This document shows positions 1 through 9,932 of a stretch of 64,000 nt of DNA, one piece after another. How positions within the stretch are numbered: the first letter of the stretch is position 1; each line of letters begins with the position of its first letter. This stretch comes from Geodermatophilus telluris (GTDB taxonomy: Bacteria > Actinomycetota > Actinomycetes > Mycobacteriales > Geodermatophilaceae): assembly GCF_900102745.1 (NCBI RefSeq), contig NZ_FMZF01000003.1, positions 62,001-126,000 of the forward strand. The letters run 5' to 3'. Made by a program: the position numbers and the translations under genes. Under the pieces are notes generated by a model. The model searched no databases, was not told the origin of the DNA, and was given only the letters and a program-made list of their open reading frames with translations.

Positions 1-2014
<2,014 letters not shown>

Positions 2015-2154
2015 TGTGATCCCTGTCGGTCAGCCGGGCCGGCCGGTCTCGCCGGGCCCTGCGGGGTGGTGTCGAGGTGTCGATGCGGACAACGCCGTCA
2101 CCGCCCGGGCGCAATCCGTGACGACGGTGACGTCGTGCCTGCTGCGGGGTGTGC

Positions 2155-3591
2155 TCAGACGGCAGCCGGGGACGGCGCGCCCGCACCGGCCCCGCCGGCG
2201 GCGGGGTCGAAGACCGGCGCGTGCCGACGCCAGGGCTGCCGGCGCTCCAGCTCCCCGGCCAGCCAGAGTAGTCGCGTCTCGCTGCCCGGGGGGCCGACCA
2301 GCTGGACCGCCAGCGGGGCCCCCTCGGCGCGCGTGCCGGCCGGGAGGACGAGCGCCGGCACCCCCGCGAGGTTCCAGGCCGGGGCCCACGCCGCCCAGCG
2401 CGAGGCGGCGCCGGCGTTGACCAGGAAGCCGCGCTCGTGCCACGGCCGCGCGGGCAGCGGCGGGCCGTTCGTGATCGGCGAGAGCAGCACGTCGAGGTCG
2501 GCGTCGGCGAAGAAGGCCGCCGTCCGCTCCCGGAACCGCTCGGCGGTCGCCGGGCGGACCAGGCCGGCCCGGCGGGCCAGCCGGCCCAGCCGGGCGTGCG
2601 TGCGGCTGCGCGGCAGCAGGGCCGACCGGTCGACGCCCAGGGCTGCCGCGTCGTCCTCCGCGCCGGCGAACCAGCGGACCAGCCCGCCGAGCGCGGCACC
2701 CGGCGGGACCACCGGGTCGCGCTCGACGACGACGTGCCCGGCGCCGCGCAGCAGCCGCGCCGTCCGCTCGACCGCGTCGCGGGCGGGCCCGTCGGGCCGC
2801 ACGCCGGGCAGCGGCGAGCGCCGGGCGACGGCGATCCGCAGCGGCCGGCCCGGGTCCGGGAGCGGTGCCGGCGCCTCCCCCGCCAGGACGGCGGTGCCCA
2901 GCGCGACGTCGGCGACCGTGGTGGCCAGCACGCCGTTGGCCACCATGCCCGACCAGTCGTCGGCGCCCACCCCGCCGGGCAGCACGCCGCGGCCGGGCTT
3001 GAGCGTGACCAGTCCGCACGCGGCGGCCGGCAGGCGCAGCGAGCCCAGCCCGTCGTTGCCGTGGGCGAGGGGGACGACGCCGGCGGCCACCGCGGCGGCG
3101 CTGCCCCCGGAGCTCCCGCCCGGCGACAGCGCGGTGTCCCAGGGGTTGCGGGTGACCGTGCCCGGGCCGTCCGTCGTCGGGTAGAGGCCCAGCTCCGGCA
3201 TCCGGGTGATCCCGACGACGACCGCGCCGGCGGCCCGGAGCCGGGCGACGACGGGGTGGTCGGCCGCGGCCGGCCGCGCCCCGGTCACCGCGCCGCCGTC
3301 GGTGGCGGTCTCGCCGGTCAGGGCGACGTTGTCCTTGACCGCGACCGGGACGCCGGCCAGCGGCAGCGACGCGCGGTCGGGGCGCGCGTCGACCGCGGCC
3401 GCCTCGGCCAGCGCCGCCTCCGCCCGGACCACGCGGAACGCGCCGATCCGCGGCTCGACGTCGGCCAGGTGGGCCAGGTGCGCGCGCACGACCGCGACGG
3501 CGGACAGCTCGCCGGAGCGGACCCGGGCGGCGAGCTCGGTGGCGGGCAGGCCGACGAGCCGGGCGCCGCCCGGACCTCCGCTAGCGTCCAT
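2155..3591 (-). CDS. Amidase signature family hydrolase
   Basis: A 478-residue amidase-signature (AS) enzyme that should hydrolyse an amide; the substrate cannot be read from sequence. The Ser-cisSer-Lys triad is visible: K86 in PVAVKDN, the cis-Ser in GGSSGGSA (160-164), and the nucleophile S184 in GNDGLGSLRLPA. The last block is usually GSDTGGSIRIPA, so the substitutions around the nucleophile are mildly unusual. It could be an indole-acetamide, nylon-oligomer or aryl-acylamide hydrolase, or a GatA-like paralogue; no gatB or gatC is nearby. ATG 3591 was chosen because homology begins there, although no clear ribosome site precedes it. It diverges from the MBL gene across 48 bp. Confidence 0.88.
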   Translation of the reverse strand: MDASGGPGGARLVGLPATELAARVRSGELSAVAVVRAHLAHLADVEPRIGAFRVVRAEAALAEAAAVDARPDRASLPLAGVPVAVKDNVALTGETATDGGAVTGARPAAADHPVVARLRAAGAVVVGITRMPELGLYPTTDGPGTVTRNPWDTALSPGGSSGGSAAAVAAGVVPLAHGNDGLGSLRLPAAACGLVTLKPGRGVLPGGVGADDWSGMVANGVLATTVADVALGTAVLAGEAPAPLPDPGRPLRIAVARRSPLPGVRPDGPARDAVERTARLLRGAGHVVVERDPVVPPGAALGGLVRWFAGAEDDAAALGVDRSALLPRSRTHARLGRLARRAGLVRPATAERFRERTAAFFADADLDVLLSPITNGPPLPARPWHERGFLVNAGAASRWAAWAPAWNLAGVPALVLPAGTRAEGAPLAVQLVGPPGSETRLLWLAGELERRQPWRRHAPVFDPAAGGAGAGAPSPAAV

Positions 3592-3639
3592 GACCGCGAC
3601 CGTAACCACGGCCGGCGACATTTCTCGAACGGAGGCCCC

Positions 3640-4296
3640 ATGAGCTACACCGGCGACGTCGAGGTGGGCGGCGCGGCCGACGTCCGCGAGCTGCCCGGGC
3701 TGACGATCGCCAAGGTCGCGGTCAGCGAGATGGCCAACAACGCCTACCTGCTGCGCTGCACCGCGACCGGCCAGGCGCTGCTGGTGGACGCGGCCGCCGA
3801 GCCCGACACCCTGCGCGGCCTCGTCGGCGACGCCGACCTGCGCACCGTCGTCACCACGCACGGGCACTGGGACCACCACCGCGCGCTGCCCGACGTCGTC
3901 GCGGCCACCGGCGCGCGGACCGTCGCGCACGCCGCCGACGCCGGCGACCTGCCCGTGCCGGTGGACCGCACCGTCGCCCACGGCGACACCGTGGAGGTCG
4001 GCGAGCAGGTGCTCGAGGTGGTGCACCTGCGCGGACACACGCCCGGCAGCATCGCCCTGGTCTGGCGCGGCTCCGGCGACGCCGGCACGCACGTCCTCAC
4101 GGGTGACAGCCTCTTCCCCGGCGGCGTGGGCAAGACCTGGTCGGCCGCCGACTTCACCAGCCTGCTCGCCGACGTCGAGGAGCGGCTGTTCGGCGCGCTG
4201 CCCGACGACACGTGGGTCTACCCGGGCCACGGGAAGGACACGACGCTGGGCGCCGAGCGGCCGTCCCTGCCGGAGTGGCGCGCCCGCGGCTGGTGA
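3640..4296 (+). CDS. MBL-fold metallo-hydrolase (glyoxalase II-like)
   Basis: A 218-residue metallo-beta-lactamase-fold hydrolase. The dinuclear metal ligands are all visible: THGHWDHH (H74, H76, D78, H79), a His in HLRGHTPGS, Asp in TGDSLFPG and the terminal His in VYPGHG. The family hydrolyses thioesters or related substrates; many actinobacteria keep such a gene beside uvrA. GGAGG at 3631-3635 supports ATG 3640, and a TAGCGT -10-like box lies at 3582-3587. The last 150 bp are repeated at 5969-6118, so this 3' end may not be the ancestral one. Confidence 0.93.
   Translation: MSYTGDVEVGGAADVRELPGLTIAKVAVSEMANNAYLLRCTATGQALLVDAAAEPDTLRGLVGDADLRTVVTTHGHWDHHRALPDVVAATGARTVAHAADAGDLPVPVDRTVAHGDTVEVGEQVLEVVHLRGHTPGSIALVWRGSGDAGTHVLTGDSLFPGGVGKTWSAADFTSLLADVEERLFGALPDDTWVYPGHGKDTTLGAERPSLPEWRARGW
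4147..4296 (+). repeat. Direct repeat copy A (3' end of the MBL gene)
   Basis: This 150-bp stretch matches 5969-6118 in the same orientation at a constant offset of 1,822 bp. There are four mismatches, at 4154, 4158, 4167 and 4216; the last 129 bp differ once. It ends exactly at the stop codon. Three of the four mismatches fall within the first 21 bp. Confidence 0.95.
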
Positions 4297-4300
4297 GCAG

Positions 4301-4531
4301 CTAGCGCGCGAGAGCCCGACACTCCGGACACCATGACGCGGCCAGTCCGACGCCGGGCGTCCAGTCGCCTTCCACCTCGTACACCTCGGTGCCGCACACC
4401 GCCCGGATTGGGTTGCTGATCGGTCCCGCCACCACCGCATGCAGCGGTCCAACCTGCTCGGCGAAGTTGTAGGAGTCCGCCATGGTGGGCGCCGGGACAA
4501 GACGGCGAACACGCCCTGTGTAAAGAGTCAT
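4301..4531 (-). CDS. Small protein of unknown function with CPEC motif
   Basis: A predicted 76-residue protein I do not recognise. It has one isolated Cys, a Trp-rich middle and a C-terminal WCPECRALAR, so a metal-binding CxxC is possible. ATG 4531 is favoured over upstream in-frame ATGs because TACTCT (4538-4543) lies 6 nt before it, the spacing of a leaderless actinobacterial promoter. It is the first gene inside the repeat-bracketed segment and starts 83 bp beyond the next small gene on the same strand. Confidence 0.6.
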   Translation of the reverse strand: MTLYTGRVRRLVPAPTMADSYNFAEQVGPLHAVVAGPISNPIRAVCGTEVYEVEGDWTPGVGLAASWCPECRALAR

Positions 4532-4537
4532 GTACGG

Positions 4538-4543
4538 AGAGTA
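4538..4543 (-). promoter_or_regulatory. -10 box TACTCT (leaderless start)
   Basis: TACTCT on the minus strand, 6 nt before ATG 4531. TAnnnT at this spacing is typical of leaderless actinobacterial transcripts. Confidence 0.45.
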
Positions 4544-4614
4544 AGGACCGGCGCGGGCCTTCGGCAACCTCGACCGAGCGGGATGTCTCCTTGGAGAGAC
4601 AAGGGCTGAGGACG

Positions 4615-4797
4615 TCAGCGGCGCCGGTCCGGGTCGATCCGCAGGTGGTCGATGGGCAGCATGTGCTCGGCGGGGACATCCGGGCGGTCAGTGATCCACC
4701 GCGTGTGCCTCAGGTTCAACTCCGCCAGGACCCGGCGCCCCTCCTCGGCGTCGCGCAGGTCCTGCCGGTCGGCGTCGGTGAACCACCGGATCGTCAT
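4615..4797 (-). CDS. Small hypothetical protein (60 aa)
   Basis: A charged 60-residue protein with no recognised domain; it opens MTIRWFTDADRQDL and ends IDPDRRR. Its ATG overlaps the stop of the preceding 96-residue gene by 4 bp (ATGA), which suggests translational coupling and supports both as real. Located in the repeat-bracketed segment. Confidence 0.5.
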   Translation of the reverse strand: MTIRWFTDADRQDLRDAEEGRRVLAELNLRHTRWITDRPDVPAEHMLPIDHLRIDPDRRR

Positions 4798-5084
4798 GCC
4801 GATAAGGGTCCTGGGTCCGGTTGCCCCACGCTGCCACGCCGGTGCCGCTCGGCGCGGTGATGGTCAGCCGCCATCTCGATGGCGCCGTCGCCGGAGCCGA
4901 CGGTCACGAGGTACCCGCACTCATGGCAGTGCCACGAGCGCAGCCACGCCATGTGCCATTCGGAGGTGGGGTCGTCGGGGTCACCCGACGTCGCCTGCGC
5001 CTCGCTGAACCCCCGGTTGCCGAACCTGGCCGCCAGGCGGCCCCGGGACGTCAGCCGACGGTTGGAACCAGTGCGGTTCGCCAT
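4794..5084 (-). CDS. Small hypothetical protein with CHEC motif (96 aa)
   Basis: A 96-residue basic protein, no family recognised. A WHCHECGYLVTVGSG stretch followed by DHHRAERH gives two Cys and several His, a possible single zinc knuckle. It is coupled to the downstream 60-residue gene by a 4-bp overlap. The related flavour of this protein (WHCHEC) and the one at 4301-4531 (WCPEC) suggests both are small nucleic-acid or protein-binding factors, but that is speculation. Confidence 0.5.
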   Translation of the reverse strand: MANRTGSNRRLTSRGRLAARFGNRGFSEAQATSGDPDDPTSEWHMAWLRSWHCHECGYLVTVGSGDGAIEMAADHHRAERHRRGSVGQPDPGPLSA

Positions 5085-5286
5085 GCGCCGAGGCTCCTCG
5101 GATCGACGGCCGTCTGCAACGCAGCCAGGGAGCCGCCCTGCCGTCTGTCAAGGCGCCTGCCCCTCAAGGCGGCATGTGGACATCATCGCGAGGTGGATGG
5201 ACATGACTGCGGCGAGTGGCCAGAGTGGCCGCACGCGTGTCGCAGGGTGATCAAGGGTGGTTTGCTCGACCGTCTTGAAGGCGAAG

Positions 5287-5886
5287 ATGACCGCCGCACC
5301 TCCTTCAGAAGCGGACTGGGAGGATCAAGTGCTTGGAGAGGCGGCCGCAGCAACGAATAGCGCCTCCGCGATCTTCGCACTGCTGGGGGTGGGAGTCACT
5401 GCCACGGCCACCTTGGTGGGCGTCGTGTTGAAGCACAGATGGGACGTGGCCGCCGAGAAGCGACAGCACGAACGCGACCGAGCGGCAAAGCAGGAAGAAT
5501 ACAAGCGCGAAGTCGAAAAACTTCAACTGCAAGTCGCGGAGGAGCGCCGACGCTCCGATCGTACGGAACGCCGGATACTGTACGCCCGAGCCTTGAACGA
5601 CCTCAACGGGTTAATCACTGCCCTGAACCATTGGAGACGCGATAGCCCTGACGAGAAACGACGGGAAATCTACGACTCTTGGTCCTTGCTCCAGAGCATC
5701 GGTAACGAGATGAGCCTATTGTCCACACCGCCGGTGCGGAATGCAGCGGTCGACGTGATAAGGATGCTGGACGATTTGCGAGTTGCTTGCCTAGAGGGGC
5801 GACCCATTCCACCCAACTGGCAGGTCGAAGTCGGCGATCTGTACGTGACCTTGACCCGGAACATGAGACAGGAGCTTCGCGACTAG
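5287..5886 (+). CDS. Membrane-anchored coiled-coil protein, unknown
   Basis: A 199-residue protein. After a ~25-residue acidic N-terminus comes one hydrophobic segment (about residues 28-46, IFALLGVGVTATATLVGVVL). A strongly charged coiled coil follows (about 50-95, rich in Glu, Lys, Gln and Arg), then a helical C-terminal domain. The layout resembles small single-pass effectors of phage-defence or stress cassettes, but no specific family is recognised. Base composition is clearly lower in G+C than the neighbours, a sign of transfer. ATG 5287 has a GAAGG site; a GTG at 5257 is an alternative. Confidence 0.7.
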   Translation: MTAAPPSEADWEDQVLGEAAAATNSASAIFALLGVGVTATATLVGVVLKHRWDVAAEKRQHERDRAAKQEEYKREVEKLQLQVAEERRRSDRTERRILYARALNDLNGLITALNHWRRDSPDEKRREIYDSWSLLQSIGNEMSLLSTPPVRNAAVDVIRMLDDLRVACLEGRPIPPNWQVEVGDLYVTLTRNMRQELRD

Positions 5887-5968
5887 GACGATCGGAGTAA
5901 GCAGATCCGGGCAGGCCAGTCTGGCACCCCTGCGTCAGCGCAAGGGCTCACCGTATGCCCGAATTTGC

Positions 5969-6118
5969 GCCGACTCCACGAGCCTGCTGGCCGACGTCGA
6001 GGAGCGGCTGTTCGGCGCGCTGCCCGACGACACGTGGTTCTACCCGGGCCACGGGAAGGACACGACGCTGGGCGCCGAGCGGCCGTCCCTGCCGGAGTGG
6101 CGCGCCCGCGGCTGGTGA
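5969..6118 (+). pseudogene. Truncated second copy of the MBL gene 3' end
   Basis: Encodes, in the original frame, the last 49 residues of the MBL hydrolase (ADSTSLLADVEERLFGAL... to the stop) with no start or upstream domain. Relative to copy A it carries two amino-acid changes (Phe to Ser, Val to Phe in WFYPGHG) and two silent ones. It lies 15 bp from the stop of the next gene on the other strand, probably the original genomic neighbour. Confidence 0.9.
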
Positions 6119-6133
6119 CGCCGGCCCGCGCGC

Positions 6134-6766
6134 CTAGGGGCGGCCCGGCTGCACGACGACCGTCGTCACGGTGACGAAGTCGCCGAAGAAGGTGCCCGTG
6201 CCCGTGATCACGATCTCGTGCGTCCCGGGCGGCAGCGGGTGCAGGAGCGCGACGTACCCGGCGGCGACGGAGAGCGCCTGCTGAGGGGCCACCCCGAGGA
6301 TGTTCTCCGCGGGCAGGTCGAGCGTCAGCAGCGGTGTCTCCACCAGGCTCAGCGGGACGGGTCGCCCGTCCACGGTCACGGTGAGGGTCTGCCCCGGCAC
6401 GTCCACCGCCCGGGCGCAGGCCCGCAGCTCGGCCTCGGTGCTGCCGGAGAAGGGTGGCGGCTCGACGGTGCTGCACTCGATGGTCACCGCCGCGACGAGG
6501 ACCTTCGTGCCCGGCCGGACGGTGCACGTCGGCGGGGCCGCGGGGTCCAGCGTGAACGGTGCGACCACCCCGTCCAGGTCGACGCACCACGGCTCGCCCG
6601 CGGCCAGCGGGTTCTCCGGCACAGGCGTCTCGAGGACGGTCTCCCAGAGCTCCCCGAGCAGGGCCTCCGGACGATCCGGCGCGGCGGACGCCGCCGGGGC
6701 GGTGACCACCCCACCCACCACGACACCCACCAGGACGGCCAGCAGGGCACGCGCGAGACGCCACAT
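6134..6766 (-). CDS. Secreted protein of unknown function
   Basis: A 210-residue exported protein. Residues 1-29 form a typical Sec signal peptide: basic MWRLAR, a hydrophobic Leu/Val core and a cut after an Ala-rich ASAA. The mature part is beta-rich, with Cys pairs (EPWCVD, PTCTV, IECST, LRACA) that could form two disulfides. It ends in an Ig-like THEIVITGTGTFFGD stretch. No enzyme motif is seen. A GGAGGGGGA site supports ATG 6766. Confidence 0.8.
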   Translation of the reverse strand: MWRLARALLAVLVGVVVGGVVTAPAASAAPDRPEALLGELWETVLETPVPENPLAAGEPWCVDLDGVVAPFTLDPAAPPTCTVRPGTKVLVAAVTIECSTVEPPPFSGSTEAELRACARAVDVPGQTLTVTVDGRPVPLSLVETPLLTLDLPAENILGVAPQQALSVAAGYVALLHPLPPGTHEIVITGTGTFFGDFVTVTTVVVQPGRP

Positions 6767-6882
6767 CGGACTCCCCCTCCTCCGGTCGGGCGATCCTCCG
6801 CGCGTCCGGCCGGCCGCGGTCGGGACGGCGACCGGCGGGACCCCGGGGGCGTGCCCTCAGGCGGTGGTTCGGCGCGCCCCGG

Positions 6883-7644
6883 TCACAACTGGATGCCGCG
6901 GGTGAGCGCGCCGTCCACGACCAGGTTGGTGCCGGTGGTGAAGCTCGACACCGGGCTGGAGAGGAAGACCACGGCGCGGGCCATCTCCTCCGCCGTCCCC
7001 ATCCGGCCGGTCGGGTTGAGCGCCAGCGACGCGGCGAACAGCTCCGGGTCGCCGTTCTCGATGCCCTGCCAGAAGCCGCCCTCGAAGTACGTGTTGCCCG
7101 GCGAGACGACGTTGGCCCGCACCCCGCGACCGGCCAGCTGGAAGGCCAGCCCGGAGACGTAGCCGACGATCGCGGTCTTCATCGTCCCGTACGGGCCGGC
7201 GGCGAAGTCGGCCTCGCGGCCGGAGACGCTGGAGACGGCGACGATCGAGCCGTTGCCGCCGGCCTCCAGGTGCGGCAGCGCGGCGGTGGCCAGCCGGACC
7301 GTGTGCATGAGGTCCACCTCGAAGGAGGCGTACCAGTTCTCCTCCCCCGGCCCCGCCGCCAGGGCGCTCACGTTGGCGACGACGGCGTCCAGCCCGCCGA
7401 GCCGGCCGGCGGCCGCCTCGACCCAGGCGGTCAGCGCCGGCCCGTCCCGGACGTCGAGCCGCACGCCGGTGGCCCGGCCACCGCGGTCGGCGACCGCCTT
7501 CTCCGTCGCCTCGATCTCGGCGGCGTCGCGGGCGCAGAACTCCACGACGGCGCCCTCGTCGGCGAAGGTCTCGACGATCGCGCGGCCGATGCCGCGGGTG
7601 CCGCCGGTGACGAGCACGCGCGAGCCGGTCAGCTGCAGGTCCAC
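6883..7644 (-). CDS. Short-chain dehydrogenase/reductase (SDR)
   Basis: A 253-residue classical SDR, an NAD(P)-dependent oxidoreductase. The Rossmann motif TGGTRGIG is at residues 13-20, NVSA starts at N91, the catalytic Ser is near 138-141, and Y152/K156 form YGTMK. GTG 7644 is preceded by CCAGGAGG. It starts 16 bp after the formamidase-family gene and probably shares its transcript. The substrate is unknown; the two upstream genes suggest small-acid or amide catabolism. Confidence 0.92.
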   Translation of the reverse strand: MDLQLTGSRVLVTGGTRGIGRAIVETFADEGAVVEFCARDAAEIEATEKAVADRGGRATGVRLDVRDGPALTAWVEAAAGRLGGLDAVVANVSALAAGPGEENWYASFEVDLMHTVRLATAALPHLEAGGNGSIVAVSSVSGREADFAAGPYGTMKTAIVGYVSGLAFQLAGRGVRANVVSPGNTYFEGGFWQGIENGDPELFAASLALNPTGRMGTAEEMARAVVFLSSPVSSFTTGTNLVVDGALTRGIQL

Positions 7645-7660
7645 GGGGGTCCTCCTGGGG

Positions 7661-8662
7661 TCAGAGCAGGGACGCCGCGCGGCGGCGCAGGTCGTCGTGC
7701 AGCCCGCCGTACGCGGCCGCCCGGGGCAGCAGCGACTTGCGGGCCTTCACCACGGTGCTGTAGTTCGCGTCGACCACGTTCGCGATCGGCACCTCGGTGA
7801 TCTGGGACAGCAGCTGGTAGGCGTCCATCGGGTGCAGCCCGTACAGCTCGCCGAACCACCGCACCAGCTCGACCTGGCCGATCCGCCACGCGTCCTCCAG
7901 CGGCCGGCTCGAGCCGACGGTCATCCAGTGCGTGTCGTCCTCCAGGCGCGGCCACAGCGGCGCCCCGCCCTTGACCAGCTCGACGACGAGCGTGGTGGTC
8001 ATCGCGCCCTCGACGGCGGTGCCGCAGGCCTCGCCCTCGCCCTGCCGGTAGTGCCCGTCGCCGATCGAGAACAGCGCGCCCTCGACGTTGACCCCGAGGA
8101 AGCAGGTGGTGCCGGGCCGCATCTGCGGGGTGTCCATGTTGCCGCCGAACCGCTCGGGCACCAGCGAGCTGCGCACCTCGCCGCCGGGCGGCGCGACGCC
8201 GACCGTGCCGAGCATCGGCTCGACGGGGAGGGCGATCTCCAGGTCGGTGTGCCGGGCCGCGAAGGTCACCGTGTTGCGCGCGCGGTCGAGCTCGTAGATC
8301 CAGGTGGTGTCCGGCAGCGGTTCCTGCAGCGTCGCCGTCCGGTCGGTGCTGGTCAGCCCGCCGAAGAACGGGATCGCCGCCGAGGCCCCCCAGTCGCGCG
8401 CCGGCTCCATCGCGACGAAGTGGAGCGCGAGGGTGTCCCCCGGCTCGGCGCCCTCCACGAAGAACGGGCCGGTCTGCGGGTTGACGAAGCGGAGGTCGAC
8501 CTTCTCGCTGGAGAGGTCGGTGGGCTTCTGCAGCGCCCCGCAGAACGCGTCGTCGGACCAGACTCGCAGCGCCGTGCCGGGCCGGATCCGCACCAGCGGG
8601 GCCACCCCGCCGAAGGTGAACGCGTACTGCTCGAACGTGGGAACGACCTCGACGACGTCCAT
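7661..8662 (-). CDS. Acetamidase/formamidase family protein
   Basis: A 333-residue FmdA/AmdA-family hydrolase that releases ammonia from short-chain amides. Family blocks are present: RFVNPQTGPFFVEGAEPGD, a central GGNMDTPQM, then FLGVNVEGALFSIGDGHYRQGEGE with its conserved Gly, Asp, His and Glu. Length is usual for the shorter branch. ATG 8662 has no ribosome site, but a TAGGGT box lies 6 nt upstream, so leaderless translation is likely. First gene of a probable two-gene unit with the SDR. Confidence 0.9.
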   Translation of the reverse strand: MDVVEVVPTFEQYAFTFGGVAPLVRIRPGTALRVWSDDAFCGALQKPTDLSSEKVDLRFVNPQTGPFFVEGAEPGDTLALHFVAMEPARDWGASAAIPFFGGLTSTDRTATLQEPLPDTTWIYELDRARNTVTFAARHTDLEIALPVEPMLGTVGVAPPGGEVRSSLVPERFGGNMDTPQMRPGTTCFLGVNVEGALFSIGDGHYRQGEGEACGTAVEGAMTTTLVVELVKGGAPLWPRLEDDTHWMTVGSSRPLEDAWRIGQVELVRWFGELYGLHPMDAYQLLSQITEVPIANVVDANYSTVVKARKSLLPRAAAYGGLHDDLRRRAASLL

Positions 8663-8668
8663 CGCCGC

Positions 8669-8674
8669 ACCCTA
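8669..8674 (-). promoter_or_regulatory. -10 box TAGGGT (leaderless start)
   Basis: TAGGGT on the minus strand, six bases before ATG 8662, in the 45-bp gap after the alpha-hydroxy-acid oxidase gene. Confidence 0.5.
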
Positions 8675-8707
8675 GGAACTCGCAGGTGGGGAGGGCAACC
8701 GGCAGGC

Positions 8708-9922
8708 TCAGGGGCGCAGGCGCACCCGGTCCGGGGTCAGCTCGGCCACCGACGTCACGCCGAGCAGCTGCAGGGTCCGGGTGACCTCCCGGGCCAGGAT
8801 GTCGGTGGCCCGCTGCACCCCGCGCTCGCCGCCGGCCATGAGCCCGTACAGGTAGGCCCGGCCCACCAGGCAGCCGCGCGCGCCGAGGGCGACGGCGGCC
8901 ACCACGTCGGCGCCGTCGAGGATGCCGCCGTCGAGGTACACCTCCGCGCGGTCGCCGACCGCCCGCACCACCGCGGGCAGCTCCTCCAGCGGCGTGGGGG
9001 CCCGGTCGAGCTGGCGGCCGCCGTGGTTGGAGACGACGACCGCGTCCGCGCCGGCGTCCACGACCGCCCGCGCGTCCTCCGCCGTCTGCACCCCCTTGAC
9101 CACCAGCGCCCCCGCCCACGTCCCCCGCAGCGCCCGGACGTCGTCCAGCGTCGCGGCCGGCTCGAAGACGCGGTCGGCCAGCTCGGCGACGGTGCCGCCC
9201 CACGAGCGCAGCGAGGCGAACTGCAGCGGCTCGGTGGTGAGCAGGTCGATCCACCAGCGCGGGTGGACGGCGGCGTTGGCGACGGTCCGCGCCGTCAGGG
9301 CCGGCGGGATGGTGAAGCCGTTGCGGACGTCGCGCAGCCGCGGCCCGGCCACCGGGGTGTCCACGGTGAGGACCAGCGCCTCGTACCCCGCGGCCGCGGC
9401 CCGCTCGACCAGCGCGGCGCTGGCCTCCCGGTCGCGCCACAGGTAGAGCTGGAACCAGCGGCGCACCCCGGGCGCGGCGGCGGCCAGCTCCTCGATCGTC
9501 GTCGTCCCCATGGTCGACAGGGCGTGCGGGATGCCGACCCGCTCGGCCACCCGGCCGACCGCCCGCTCGCCCTCGGTGTGCATGAGCCGGGTGAACCCGG
9601 TCGGCGCGAACGCCAGCGGCAGCGCCGACGGGCGGCCCAGCAGCACGGTCGAGGGGTCGACGACGGAGACGTCGCGCAGCACGCTGGGGCGGAACTCGAC
9701 CCGCTGGAACGCCTCGCGGGCGCGCCGCAGGGCGATCTCCGCCCCGGCGGCGCCGTCGGTGTAGTCGAAGACGGCCCGCGGCACCCGCCGCCGGGCGACC
9801 TCGCGGAGGTCGCCGATGCTGGCCGCGCCGGCCAGCCGGCGGTCGGTGGCGTCGCCCGCGCGGGGGCGTGGGCGGGCCAGCTCCCTCAGCTCGGACCAGC
9901 GGGGCAGCCGGCGCTCGACCAC
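8708..9922 (-). CDS. FMN-dependent alpha-hydroxy-acid dehydrogenase/oxidase (LldD-like)
   Basis: A 404-residue flavoprotein of the lactate/glycolate oxidase family, oxidising a 2-hydroxy acid to a 2-keto acid. Motifs: FDYTDGAAGAE near the N-terminus, APTGFTRLMHTEGE, FQLYLWRD, the FMN Lys in GALVVKGVQ, the catalytic block SNHGGRQLD and C-terminal DGGILDGADVVAAVALGA. Related mycofactocin-cluster enzymes (MftD) look similar, but no mft genes are here. GTG 9922 has GAGGAGG. It lies 10 bp after a terD-like gene, so the two are probably co-transcribed. Confidence 0.93.
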   Translation of the reverse strand: MVERRLPRWSELRELARPRPRAGDATDRRLAGAASIGDLREVARRRVPRAVFDYTDGAAGAEIALRRAREAFQRVEFRPSVLRDVSVVDPSTVLLGRPSALPLAFAPTGFTRLMHTEGERAVGRVAERVGIPHALSTMGTTTIEELAAAAPGVRRWFQLYLWRDREASAALVERAAAAGYEALVLTVDTPVAGPRLRDVRNGFTIPPALTARTVANAAVHPRWWIDLLTTEPLQFASLRSWGGTVAELADRVFEPAATLDDVRALRGTWAGALVVKGVQTAEDARAVVDAGADAVVVSNHGGRQLDRAPTPLEELPAVVRAVGDRAEVYLDGGILDGADVVAAVALGARGCLVGRAYLYGLMAGGERGVQRATDILAREVTRTLQLLGVTSVAELTPDRVRLRP

Positions 9923-9932
9923 GGGGACCTCC

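Larger units (their letters stand above)
4297..5968. other. Segment bracketed by the 150-bp direct repeats (candidate insertion)
   Basis: A 1.67-kb segment between the two copies of the MBL 3' end. It holds three small minus-strand ORFs and one plus-strand membrane/coiled-coil gene. The right half, roughly 5290-5960, is clearly richer in A+T and has different codon use from its surroundings. No integrase, transposase or terminal inverted repeat is visible. Either an element joined to the gene's 3' end and lost its recombinase, or a tandem duplication was followed by decay and insertion. Confidence 0.6.

Noticed and set aside
2015-2154. LexA/SOS box before uvrA (also checked at uvrB, 28747-28800)
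   Set aside because: No sequence close to the actinobacterial GAAC-N4-GTTC type box could be seen by eye.
5955-6137. 60-residue plus-strand ORF over repeat copy B
   Set aside because: It is a different frame of the duplicated MBL tail and has no ribosome site.
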